Source: Myxococcales bacterium
GTDB taxonomy: Bacteria; Myxococcota; Polyangia; HGW-17; SLPX01
Direction of reading: 5' to 3'
Length of the DNA stretch: 26,915 nucleotides
Assembly (NCBI GenBank): GCA_007131745.1
Contig: SLPX01000357.1
Span: 1 to 26,915 of the forward strand
Both the position numbers and the translations under genes were made by a program. Numbering within the stretch: the stretch's first letter is position 1; each line of letters opens with the position of its first letter. Shown here piece by piece: positions 16,308 through 24,236 of the stretch. The notes under the pieces were generated by a model. It searched no databases. It saw only the letters and a program-made list of their open reading frames with translations, and was not told the DNA's origin.

Positions 16308-17401
16308 AGAAATATTTGTTTTTAACCGGAAAATATGCCGGATATGTCATGTTCGCTCTTTTCATCTTTTTGGTCACGGTTTACATGGCGTTTCCTTTCG
16401 ATCGTCTCAGAACGGTGGTGGCCAGGCAAATCTCCGAGGGTGGACGATACCAAGTGACCATAGGAGGCATTGCGCCCGCTTTTCCGATTGGAGTCACCCT
16501 GGACGAAGTGGTCATTGTAAGCCCCCCTGAAAAACCTGGGGAAAAGGAAAGCAAGATGGAAATCAACCGGGCTACGATCCGGTTTGGGCTGTTTTCTCTT
16601 TTCAGTGATTCCCAGGACGTGAGATTCGACGTGATCGCGTTCGGCGGCAGAATCAAGGGAGAAACCCAAAAGGCGGACGAGACTCGAACAATAAAAGCTT
16701 CTTTTGAAGAACTTTCCTTCAGTGATCTTCCCGGAATATCCAGGGCGATAAACCTGCCGATGAAAGGCCGGGTTTCAGGCAGAGGCAACATCAAAATACC
16801 ACGCGACGGATATCGCATGATGGAAGGAAAGCTGACCCTGGAATGCAGCAACTGCACAATCGGCGATGGGAAAACACTGGTTAAACCCAAGTTCGGGCCT
16901 CAGCGTCCGGGGGTCTACGATCCGATTCGGGAGGAAGGAGTCACCCTTCCCAGGATACGTATGGGACGTTTCGGCGGAGATATAAACATAGAAAAAGGCA
17001 GAGCGGAATTCTCACAATTCGAAGCGCTTTCTCCGGACGGAGAGGGCATATTGTTGGGCAGTGTCATGCTTAGAGAGCCGATTCTCTTTTCAACGGTCCA
17101 GGCGGTTTTCAAGCTGCGGTTTTCCGATGAATTCAAGAAAAGAGAACCCAGAATTCAGGGAATAGAAGCCAGCATGGCTCTTGGAAGAAGGGAAGACGGC
17201 CTCTACGGGATGTGTATAACCAAGAGACTCATGAACATCAATTTCCAACCGTGTAAATACAGTGCTGCAGAGAGGGGACGGCGGGGTCCGCCCGCGCCGC
17301 CTGGTGATCGAGGAAGACCATCGCGAGAAGGAAGGCGACCGCCTCCCCCCGGCCGCGGACATTCGCCGCCGGGGACCGGAGGTCACGTAGACAACTATTG
17401 A
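16304..17401 (+). CDS. gspN: Type II secretion system protein GspN with Pro-rich tail
   Basis: Last standard T2SS gene here; 365 residues. A single N-terminal membrane helix (about 12-31, AGYVMFALFIFLVTVYMAF) anchors a large periplasmic part. The motif FPFDRLRTVVARQISEGGRY, then a long beta-rich region with VTLDEVVIVSPP, matches the GspN family of deltaproteobacteria, which resembles AsmA/lipid-transfer-like periplasmic proteins in layout (inference). Residues from about 327 form a Pro/Gly/Arg-rich tail (RRGPPAPPGDRGRP and following), the third Pro/Gly-rich C-terminus in this cluster. Its role is not well defined in any system, and some T2SS lack it. Start by ATGA overlap with gspM. Confidence 0.82.
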   Translation: MKKYLFLTGKYAGYVMFALFIFLVTVYMAFPFDRLRTVVARQISEGGRYQVTIGGIAPAFPIGVTLDEVVIVSPPEKPGEKESKMEINRATIRFGLFSLFSDSQDVRFDVIAFGGRIKGETQKADETRTIKASFEELSFSDLPGISRAINLPMKGRVSGRGNIKIPRDGYRMMEGKLTLECSNCTIGDGKTLVKPKFGPQRPGVYDPIREEGVTLPRIRMGRFGGDINIEKGRAEFSQFEALSPDGEGILLGSVMLREPILFSTVQAVFKLRFSDEFKKREPRIQGIEASMALGRREDGLYGMCITKRLMNINFQPCKYSAAERGRRGPPAPPGDRGRPSREGRRPPPPGRGHSPPGTGGHVDNY

Positions 17402-17436
17402 CTGTCGAAGTCTCGAACAAAAGGAATTTAGGAATA

Positions 17437-17799
17437 ATGCTTAAAATCACGGTTGCAGCGGTTTTTCTTTTTTCCTTATCATTTGCCGGGTGCAGGAAAA
17501 AACCCTCTGCAGAGGAAACCGGCAAGGAGAGAGAATGTCGCGACTTTGCAGCTGAGGTTGCGTCGGCTTTTCAACAAACCATGAACCTGAAAGATAATCA
17601 GTCGGGTGATTTTCAGGCCCAAATGAAAGCTGCTTCAAAGGAACTCAGGGACGAACTCAAAAAGGCTTGCCTGTCCGGAGAACTGGGTGCGGAAGTCATT
17701 TCCTGCGTACAGAAGTCGAGGATGGAAGCATTCGCAACCATGCAGAAATGCATTCCGGAAGATTACCTCCCCGTTTTAGAAGAATCAGAAGACTATTAA
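17437..17799 (+). CDS. Small Cys-containing lipoprotein at the T2SS operon end (pilotin candidate)
   Basis: Predicted lipoprotein of 120 residues. ATG 17437 is chosen because it gives a clean signal (LKITVAAVFLFSLSFAG) with lipid-modified Cys19; AAGGA and AGGA lie upstream. An upstream TTG frame from 17398 overlaps the gspN stop and would bury the signal. The mature part (about 100 residues) looks all-helical and contains four cysteines at 34, 78, 90 and 105, enough for two disulphides. I do not recognise a family. It sits 35 bp after gspN on the same strand, and its size, lipidation, helical content and cysteines resemble secretin pilotins (PulS/OutS/AspS type). That role is inferred from context and general features, not from homology. 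Confidence 0.75.
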   Translation: MLKITVAAVFLFSLSFAGCRKKPSAEETGKERECRDFAAEVASAFQQTMNLKDNQSGDFQAQMKAASKELRDELKKACLSGELGAEVISCVQKSRMEAFATMQKCIPEDYLPVLEESEDY

Positions 17800-17801
17800 A
17801 C

Positions 17802-18995
17802 CTATTTGACCACCCAGAGAGAGTCCCGCACCACAAGCTCAACACCGTCGATCTCGACCCTACGCCCTACTCCTCCAGGCCGGAAATCCGCGACGATATC
17901 CACGTGTTGAGCGGACCTGTTTAAAACCCCTTCTTCCTCCAGTTTCTTGATCAATGCTTTTCCTTCTTCAGACGAAGGATCTTCTGCATAACATTGCTCA
18001 TAAGAAGAACCTATCGCGATGTGCAATGTACCGCCGACCTTTTCGACGAAAAGGGGATGCTTCAAAACCCTGTCCAGGCCGGGATTCATTCCGAAAGCCA
18101 CTTCACCCAGCCGCTTTGAACCTTCGTCCGTTTCGATGATCCCGGTAAGTTGTTCATTGCCCTCGTCGGCTGAATATTCAACTATGCGTCCTTTCTCGAA
18201 CTTGAGATAGATTCCCTTGATATCTTTGCCGCTGTAATGAACAGGGAGATCCACGAATATTTCTCCCTCAGTGCTTCGAGCGTCCGGACTCGTAAAAACC
18301 TCTCCGTCCGGGAAATTGCGCAGCCCATATGAAAGCTCAGCCTTCCCGTGCGAAATATCGATTTCAAGCTTGAGTTCACGTTTTTCACGGGGATGCTCGG
18401 TCACAATGGTGATCTTTTTCCCTTCCTCGACAGCCGGTCCGATGCGTTTTTCCGCCTCCAGCAAGGGGGTCGGATCCGTTGTCGACGCTCCCACGATGAA
18501 ATTCGTATACTCTTCCAAGCTGAGTCCTTCCATCTCGGCAAACGCGGGAGTTGGATAGAGCGTAATCACCCAGGGTTTCGCCAATCTGATCATCGCGAAC
18601 GGCTTGTCGGCCTCGGCCAGGCTTCTTGTTTGATCCGGAGAAAGCCCTGCATAGACCGCAGGGTCTTCCGCGCCCAACACTTCCACATATTTGTCCATGG
18701 ATTCGTACCTCTCCTTGTGCCAGGAGGGTACTCCATCTATCTGCTCCTTCGTCCCATGCCTTGCCGTTGCGCTGGACCATACCCTGCCCCTGTCATTGTT
18801 GGGCGGCACAAGGTATACATCGGGAATTCCGCCCGCCTTTAACACTCCTTCTTCCAGGAGTTCCATCAAGGGCCACCCTATGCGTTCCCCCTTTATCATG
18901 ACCCTTTCGCCGGGTTTTATCCCTTCAAGGCTGTGATTAAGCAGATAATTGGCCCACTTTTCAAGATCTTCCTTTCTGATTTCCGGCTCTCTCAC
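17802..18995 (-). CDS. M29-family metallo-aminopeptidase
   Basis: Cytoplasmic aminopeptidase removing N-terminal residues from peptides; 397 residues, normal for the M29 (thermophilic aminopeptidase/AmpS) family. The conserved metal-site motifs are all present: NFPDGEVFTSP with Glu232, RLGEVAFGMNPGLD with Glu298, LHIAIGSSYE with His325 and Tyr332, and QHVDIVADF with His364 and Asp366. The Glu232-Glu298 spacing of 66 and the His-to-Tyr spacing of 7 fit the family pattern. The start ATG 18995 is preceded on its strand by a purine-rich AAAGGAG at the usual distance. It is transcribed toward the T2SS cluster, with its stop 2 bp from the stop of the small lipoprotein gene and no visible terminator between. 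A housekeeping role in peptide turnover is likely. Confidence 0.93.
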   Translation of the reverse strand: MREPEIRKEDLEKWANYLLNHSLEGIKPGERVMIKGERIGWPLMELLEEGVLKAGGIPDVYLVPPNNDRGRVWSSATARHGTKEQIDGVPSWHKERYESMDKYVEVLGAEDPAVYAGLSPDQTRSLAEADKPFAMIRLAKPWVITLYPTPAFAEMEGLSLEEYTNFIVGASTTDPTPLLEAEKRIGPAVEEGKKITIVTEHPREKRELKLEIDISHGKAELSYGLRNFPDGEVFTSPDARSTEGEIFVDLPVHYSGKDIKGIYLKFEKGRIVEYSADEGNEQLTGIIETDEGSKRLGEVAFGMNPGLDRVLKHPLFVEKVGGTLHIAIGSSYEQCYAEDPSSEEGKALIKKLEEEGVLNRSAQHVDIVADFRPGGVGRRVEIDGVELVVRDSLWVVK

Positions 18996-19204
18996 GATTG
19001 CAACTCCTTTCCGATTAAGTTGTTCATGTCAAACTTTGTTCAGCCACTTCTAAAGACCCATGTTTTGATCCTTTGCCCCGCAAGATCAACAGTTCGCGCG
19101 AAATAAACATCCATTATCGCAAAATAAATATTAGGCTTCCCTATAACACCTGTCTTTACAGAGCTTTTTCAGCGGTCCGGATGTTGCATCGCAATGAATA
19201 AAAC

Positions 19205-19210
19205 GGAGGA
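19205..19210 (+). promoter_or_regulatory. Ribosome binding site that sets the helicase start
   Basis: GGAGGA ends 7 nt before ATG 19218. The in-frame ATG at 19194 has no such site, so 19218 is preferred. Confidence 0.6.
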
Positions 19211-19217
19211 TTTCGAC

Positions 19218-20693
19218 ATGCAAAAAGATTCCATATTTGAACTGCCTATAAATGCGCCGGATGAACAGGACAAGATCCTGCTCACATATGAGGATGGCAC
19301 CCTGGTTCTGACCGGTCTTTCACCCACGACCTGGGCGCTTGACGACACGCTTCCCGACTACCTGATTTGGGATCCGCGAATCCGCGCTTATCGTTCCCCC
19401 GCGTACAGGTATGATTTCTTGAAAAGATGGATCCGCACACTTCCCATGGAAACAACCGACCATTCGGCGGAATGGCTTCGGGTACCCGGACCGGTTTTTC
19501 GCGCGCCTGCCCTGAGAGATTACCAGCAAGAGGCAATCAGGGTCTGGGAACAGGTTGGCGGACGTGGAATCATCGCACTCCCGACCGGCAGTGGAAAAAC
19601 CCATGTAGCGCTCGCCGCCATGGCAAAACTCTGTCTTCCCGCGCTCGTGCTGGTTCCCACGCGGGTACTCATGACCCAGTGGATTGATGAACTTCGAACA
19701 GTATACGACGGCGAGGTAGGCCAACTTGGCGACGGCGTCCGCCGTATCCGGGTTGTCACGGTTTCAACCTTTGAAAGTGGTTACCGCCACATGGAACGTT
19801 TCGGCGCGCGTTTCGGCTTCCTCGTTGTAGATGAAGCGCATCATTTCGCTTCGGGACTGCGGGCTGAAGCCCTTGAGATGATCCCCGCGCCCCGCCGCTT
19901 GGGTTTGACAGCGACGCCTCCAGCAAATCCCGAACAGGCTAGTCTGCTGGCCGACCTGGTGGGTCCCGTGGTATTCGGAAAAGCTGTCACCGAGATGGCA
20001 GGCACGTACCTGTCGGACTATGAAATCATAACTATCGGGGTGGATCTGACCCCGGAAGAAGAGTTGCATTACAACAGGCACAAAAGCATTTTTCTCGGTT
20101 TTTTCCGGAGATTCAAGGTGGAAAACCCATCGGGATGCTGGTCGGATTTCGTAACATGGACGCGCAATGAAGAGGGAGGATCTTCCGCGCTTCGCGCTTG
20201 GCACGCGGCCAAGTCGGCACTCAGCCTTCCGATCCAAAAAAAGAAACTCGTCCGCGATCTATTGGAAAAGCACTCGGATTGCAGGGTAATCGTCTTCACC
20301 CGGGACAATGAAGCGGCTTACACGATTGCAAAGGAATTTCTCATTCCCGCCATCACCTGTCATACAAAACGAAAGGAACGTGAATCTGTCCTGGAATCCT
20401 TTCGCAAAGGAGAAGTAAAAGCCCTGGTATCGGCCAGAGTATTAAACGAAGGCCTTGATGTACCGGATGCTGAAGTGGCGATCATAACCGGCGGAGCAAT
20501 GGGAGACCGTGAGCATCTACAAAGAGTCGGCCGGGTTCTCAGAAGAAAAAAAAACAAGATCGCAAAAATCTACGAACTGGTCGCGTCGGAAACGATGGAA
20601 AGCAAAAAAGCGATGCAACACGCGAAAACCCTTTCCTTCCGACCTGTCGAATCTCCAGGGACCGCGGTTTCAAACATGGGGCGGACGCCATGA
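19218..20693 (+). CDS. XPB-like SF2 DNA helicase
   Basis: DNA helicase/translocase of 491 residues, resembling archaeal XPB (also called Rad25). The N-terminal region (about 1-95) includes LPDYLIWDPRIRAYRSPAY, similar to the damage-recognition region of XPB-type proteins. The RecA-like core has LRDYQQEAI, Walker A PTGSGKT (about 122-128), DEAH at 205-208, LTATPP at about 230, SARVLNEGLDVPDA, and motif VI QRVGRVLRR at 435-443. All ATPase motifs are intact. The stop overlaps the start of the DUF790 gene by 4 bp, so the two are probably made together. In archaea XPB works with the nuclease Bax1 encoded next to it, which supports the assignment. A DEAD-family restriction helicase is a less likely alternative, since no methylase or specificity gene is nearby. 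Confidence 0.92.
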   Translation: MQKDSIFELPINAPDEQDKILLTYEDGTLVLTGLSPTTWALDDTLPDYLIWDPRIRAYRSPAYRYDFLKRWIRTLPMETTDHSAEWLRVPGPVFRAPALRDYQQEAIRVWEQVGGRGIIALPTGSGKTHVALAAMAKLCLPALVLVPTRVLMTQWIDELRTVYDGEVGQLGDGVRRIRVVTVSTFESGYRHMERFGARFGFLVVDEAHHFASGLRAEALEMIPAPRRLGLTATPPANPEQASLLADLVGPVVFGKAVTEMAGTYLSDYEIITIGVDLTPEEELHYNRHKSIFLGFFRRFKVENPSGCWSDFVTWTRNEEGGSSALRAWHAAKSALSLPIQKKKLVRDLLEKHSDCRVIVFTRDNEAAYTIAKEFLIPAITCHTKRKERESVLESFRKGEVKALVSARVLNEGLDVPDAEVAIITGGAMGDREHLQRVGRVLRRKKNKIAKIYELVASETMESKKAMQHAKTLSFRPVESPGTAVSNMGRTP

Positions 20694-21985
20694 GCGCTCT
20701 CTGTCTCATTCCGCACAGCATCCACCAAGGGCATCTCGTTTTGCATTACCTTTCGCGTGGAGATGCAACATGGGTTAGATTTCTGCTCGATGAATACCTG
20801 CGTTTCTCAGGCCGTCCCCGCAGGGAACTGGTGCAAAGACTACGCGAACCCTTGCCCGCTCACATTCCAAAAAAACAATCCCGCGTTGTCATAAAATTAC
20901 TGGATCGAATATTCTATTTTCGCCCGGAAGTCCCGATCGCACCACAAAAAATCCGGGCGGTTGTTTTCAAAACCGCGGCTAAACACAGGCAAGGCTTCCA
21001 AAGAAATGAGATCCTGAAAAAAGTTTCAGAAACCCTCAATATGCCGGCTGAAAAGATCGCTGATATTCTCTATGCAGATATACCGGAAGAGCAGAAACTG
21101 GTTTCCCCGAAATCGCTTCCGTCACCAGCGGAACTGGTGGGGCAGGCGAATCTATTCATGGCGCAGAATGTTTTTAGGCGAAGCTGCAACCTTATCGTGG
21201 AAGTCTCATCGTCAGTCAGGCCGGTTGTTCGAACGGCCCGGCTGCTGGGACTTCTCTGCCATGTTGAACGGCTGGAAGAAGAGAACTCGACGGATCACAC
21301 TTTCAATCCCGATTTGAAAACTTCAGCGTTGCATCATGGATTAAGCGTGGTTCAGCTCAACATCTCAGGCCCAATCAGCCTGTTTCATAACACCCTCAAA
21401 TACGGTGAGGCCCTTGCTCGCTTGCTTCCAGTGGTGGTCCGCGTCCCCAGGTGGAATATCAACGCCGAATGTTCCATCAAAAACCGACGGTTGCTGTTCA
21501 CCGTTTCCGATAGAGACCACCTGCTGCCGAACAATCTCGAACCGAAGGAAAAACTTTTTGACTCCAATGTTGAAGAAAGGTTTTACAGAGATTTCATACA
21601 AACCGCTCCGGAATGGGAGATCCTCAGGGAACCAGAACCACTGTGCTGCGAGGGAGCGATGATATTCCCCGACTTTGCAATTTCCCACAGGAATTCGCCC
21701 GAAAAACGAGTGTTCGTCGAGATAATAGGTTTCTGGACACCGGAGTACCTAGAAAAAAAAATGGCTTTCATTCAAAAGACCCTCGACCAAAAAATGATCC
21801 TTTGCGTAAAAAAATCCCTTGCATGCGGAGAAAAGAATTTACCTTCAACTTCTGAAATCATCCGATACGGAACAAGAGTCCCCGCAAAGAAAGTACTCGA
21901 ATCCGCGCGCAAACTCATATCATCGCCTCTTTATCAATCACACAATCACACAAAAAGTTTGCATACAATGTTAAATCATCCGTAG
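20690..21985 (+). CDS. DUF790 / Bax1-like nuclease
   Basis: Predicted structure-specific endonuclease partner of the upstream XPB-like helicase; 431 residues, close to archaeal Bax1. The start ATG overlaps the helicase stop (ATGA). The N-terminal half is DUF790-like (VRFLLDEYLRFSGRPRRELVQRL, then YADIPEEQKLV, and VEVSSSVRPVVRTARLLGLLCHV). The C-terminal nuclease part contains FDSNVEERFYRDF (Asp291-Glu296), IFPDF with Asp328, and VEIIGFWTPEYLEKK with Glu344 and nearby Lys residues; the Asp-x15-Glu spacing fits a PD-(D/E)XK-like active site. In archaea the pair unwinds and incises DNA bubbles in a repair-like reaction. Whether the bacterial pair does the same is inference. No SSB or other repair gene flanks it. 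Confidence 0.88.
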   Translation: MSALCLIPHSIHQGHLVLHYLSRGDATWVRFLLDEYLRFSGRPRRELVQRLREPLPAHIPKKQSRVVIKLLDRIFYFRPEVPIAPQKIRAVVFKTAAKHRQGFQRNEILKKVSETLNMPAEKIADILYADIPEEQKLVSPKSLPSPAELVGQANLFMAQNVFRRSCNLIVEVSSSVRPVVRTARLLGLLCHVERLEEENSTDHTFNPDLKTSALHHGLSVVQLNISGPISLFHNTLKYGEALARLLPVVVRVPRWNINAECSIKNRRLLFTVSDRDHLLPNNLEPKEKLFDSNVEERFYRDFIQTAPEWEILREPEPLCCEGAMIFPDFAISHRNSPEKRVFVEIIGFWTPEYLEKKMAFIQKTLDQKMILCVKKSLACGEKNLPSTSEIIRYGTRVPAKKVLESARKLISSPLYQSHNHTKSLHTMLNHP

Positions 21986-21988
21986 AAT
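21959..21988 (+). promoter_or_regulatory. Weak promoter candidate for the S37-type peptidase gene
   Basis: TTGCAT (21959-21964) and TAGAAT (21983-21988) are separated by 18 bp, overlapping the end of the nuclease gene. The -10 box is 5/6 and the -35 box is weak. Read-through from the helicase operon is equally possible, since only 32 bp separate the genes. Confidence 0.25.
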
Positions 21989-22017
21989 GAAGCAATTTTT
22001 TATAAAGGAAGAAAAAA

Positions 22018-23913
22018 ATGCATTACCCTGAAACTCCTACTCCCCGACTGAAGCGCCATGAACACCTGAATTTCTCTCTCCTCTTTCTTTTGTCTTTTCT
22101 TGTCTTGATCTGCCCGGGTTGCGTTTCAGCTCCCGAATCCACGAAAGCTGAAGAACCTGATGTTTACGACCTGGCAAACAGCGGAAAAGCCGACGTGATG
22201 TTGCTCGACTTCACGCTGACAGACGAAGGACCAACCATAAATCTACGCTTGGGGTGCGATCAACCCTATGGTTGCGATGGATACATACAAGTGTATGTAA
22301 TGAATCCAAGTCCATGCGAAATCCTGGTTTCGGATCCCCAAGAGTGCTTTCCCGGAATGGATCCGGTGGATGCCACAGTGGCAATGCTGAATCTTCACTC
22401 CGAAACCGAAGGAGAACGAGAACTGGATTTACGCGTAGAGACAGGAGACGGTTCTTTCTTTGCTCGATCCATTTCAGCATCCTTTACCGCTGAAGCACAT
22501 GAAACGGTTTCTTTCGCCCTGACCAAGACATCGGCAACATCCACTTTGGAAGTTGAAATATTTGCCGAATGGCACGCCATAGAACGACAAGTCGCCGAGG
22601 CTCTCGAACTCGAAAGATTTCTCTCCTCAATAGAGGGTTTGACCTTTTATGAAATAGGAACTCAATATCCGGGCTACCGCGCCTATCATCTCACTTACAC
22701 ACAGCCTCTTGATCACAACGAACCCGACGGCGAAACATTCCAACAAAGTATAATGCTCCACCACTGGGACCGCAACGCTCCCATGATGCTCTACACATCA
22801 GGATATGAACTCTTTGTTTACGATTACCTCACTGAACTGGCTGAGTTATTGCCTGCAAATCAAATCAGCACCGAGCAACGCTTCTTCGGCACTTCTCTGC
22901 CTTCTGATGTTTCGGCCGAATCCTGGAAACATGTCAACATCGAGCAGGCAGCCAATGATCACCACCGCATCGTAGAAGCGCTCCGACCTTTTTACTGGGG
23001 AACTTGGATCAGCACAGGATACAGCAAAGGCGGCATGACATCGATCTATCATCGGCGCTTCTTTCCTTATGATGTTGATGCTACGGTTGCCTATGTAGCA
23101 CCCATCAGCTTCGGCGCGCCTGATCCGAGGTACGAAGATTTCCTGGATCAAATCGGCACAAACGACTGCCGTGAAGCCGTCCGCTCTCTTCAAAGGGCAG
23201 CCTTTGAACGCTTTGATGTTTTGCAGCCGAGAGCGGAAGCAGATGCTCTGATGTGGGGATTGACGTTCAATCGAACAGGTGGGCATGCAGCGGCATTTGA
23301 ATATGCTATCACAGCGTTGGACTGGAGTTTTTGGCAAAGCAGGGGAATCGAGTATTGCTGGGAGATTCCATCCGTGGAGGGTATGAGCGACGAAGCACTC
23401 TATTATGAAATCGTAAATCGCGTCGGATACGGGGATTCGGACGACATATGCGAGTCCACATACAGATATCAGGCTATGACAGAACTGGGTTTCCAGTCTT
23501 TTTCGACCAGGGTTTTCGAAGATATACTTCCTCACGGCGGTGTGCCCAGGTTTTGCGCGCCTGCGATAGCGAATGCTTCGTACAATCCCGACGTCATGGT
23601 GGATATCCAGGATTGGCTGCTGCAAGAAGGCAGAGAGATCATTTTTGTTTACGGTCAGTACGACCCCTGGACCGGTGGACGTTTTTCTACAACACCATCG
23701 GAATGGATTGTAGATGTAACAGCTCCGGAAACGAATCATGGAGCTTCTCTAAGAGATCTTTTCCCTGCCGATCAAAAAATCGTTCTGGACGCTATTGAAA
23801 ACTGGATCGGTCTGCGACCGACGATTCCAGCGGATTGGCAACCATCGTATGCACCTCTCCCGCCCCGACTTCTTTACCACGGACTACCCCGCCCCTTCGT
23901 CCCCCCCAGGTAA
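22018..23913 (+). CDS. Lipoprotein serine peptidase, S37 (PS-10 / tripeptidyl aminopeptidase) type
   Basis: Predicted exported, lipid-anchored serine peptidase of 631 residues. A hydrophobic signal ends at Cys35 (LICPGC). Residues about 40-195 form an extra N-terminal region with several cysteines (LGCDQPYGCDGY, PCEIL, PQECF) that I do not recognise. The catalytic part starts near 205 (LTFYEIGTQYPGYRAYHLTY) and has an alpha/beta-hydrolase layout: the nucleophile motif TGYSKGG with Ser336, then YVAPISFG, Asp549 in YGQYDPWTGG and His574 in ETNHGAS, together a plausible Ser-Asp-His triad. This pattern is that of peptidase family S37, related to S28. It has GGAAG about 8 nt before ATG 22018. It may act on short peptides in the periplasm or outer membrane. 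It could be a T2SS substrate, but nothing in the sequence proves this. Confidence 0.85.
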   Translation: MHYPETPTPRLKRHEHLNFSLLFLLSFLVLICPGCVSAPESTKAEEPDVYDLANSGKADVMLLDFTLTDEGPTINLRLGCDQPYGCDGYIQVYVMNPSPCEILVSDPQECFPGMDPVDATVAMLNLHSETEGERELDLRVETGDGSFFARSISASFTAEAHETVSFALTKTSATSTLEVEIFAEWHAIERQVAEALELERFLSSIEGLTFYEIGTQYPGYRAYHLTYTQPLDHNEPDGETFQQSIMLHHWDRNAPMMLYTSGYELFVYDYLTELAELLPANQISTEQRFFGTSLPSDVSAESWKHVNIEQAANDHHRIVEALRPFYWGTWISTGYSKGGMTSIYHRRFFPYDVDATVAYVAPISFGAPDPRYEDFLDQIGTNDCREAVRSLQRAAFERFDVLQPRAEADALMWGLTFNRTGGHAAAFEYAITALDWSFWQSRGIEYCWEIPSVEGMSDEALYYEIVNRVGYGDSDDICESTYRYQAMTELGFQSFSTRVFEDILPHGGVPRFCAPAIANASYNPDVMVDIQDWLLQEGREIIFVYGQYDPWTGGRFSTTPSEWIVDVTAPETNHGASLRDLFPADQKIVLDAIENWIGLRPTIPADWQPSYAPLPPRLLYHGLPRPFVPPR

Positions 23914-23994
23914 AGCCTGTTTGACACTGCGGTATTCCGGTGGTCGATTGTCTTCCCTTTGCCCTGTCATTTCTGAAAAAGCATGACGAATCCA

Positions 23995-24023
23995 TTGACA
24001 GAACCGTGCTTTGTGGAAAAAAT
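23995..24023 (+). promoter_or_regulatory. Promoter for tRNA-Leu
   Basis: A perfect TTGACA (23995-24000) is separated by 17 bp from AAAAAT (24018-24023), a 4/6 match to TATAAT. Transcription would begin near 24030, about 50 nt before the tRNA. Confidence 0.5.
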
Positions 24024-24081
24024 GCGCCTGGTTGAAACATCAGGGCGCCGGCTGTATGAACTCAACCGAAAAGGCGTCCTC

Positions 24082-24166
24082 GCCCGGATGGCGGAAATGG
24101 TAGACGCAGGGGACTTAAAATCCCCCGGCTTAACAAGCTGTGCCGGTTCGATCCCGGCTCCGGGCA
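24082..24166 (+). tRNA. tRNA-Leu (anticodon TAA)
   Basis: An 85-nt cloverleaf of the class II (long variable arm) type. The acceptor stem GCCCGGA pairs with TCCGGGC, the D arm is closed by GCG/CGC, and the anticodon stem GGGGA/TCCCC encloses CTTAAAA with anticodon TAA. The T arm GCCGG/CCGGC encloses TTCGATC. The discriminator is A, and the CCA end is not encoded (ACCT follows). The long variable arm (around GGCTT/AGCT) and anticodon identify leucine. Its antisense strand yields the well-known spurious GAGIEPA-type peptide. Confidence 0.97.
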
Positions 24167-24173
24167 CCTCCTT
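24142..24173 (+). repeat. Imperfect direct repeat, left copy (3' end of tRNA-Leu)
   Basis: This 32-bp segment covers the T arm, acceptor strand and first 7 bp after the tRNA. It matches 25571-25602 at 28 of 32 positions, in the same orientation. See the right copy. Confidence 0.8.
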
Positions 24174-24236
24174 CCGGATTCCCCGAACAAGCATCATGAA
24201 CTCATTCCAAACAGCATGGCCCTGACTTATCTGAAA

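Noticed and set aside
22846..23739. Minus-strand frame of 297 codons opposite the S37-type peptidase
   Set aside because: The plus strand has the catalytic triad and signal peptide; the shadow frame is Cys/Arg-rich with no pattern.
23967..24197. Minus-strand frame containing GAGIEPA
   Set aside because: It is the antisense of tRNA-Leu; this peptide is a known annotation artefact.
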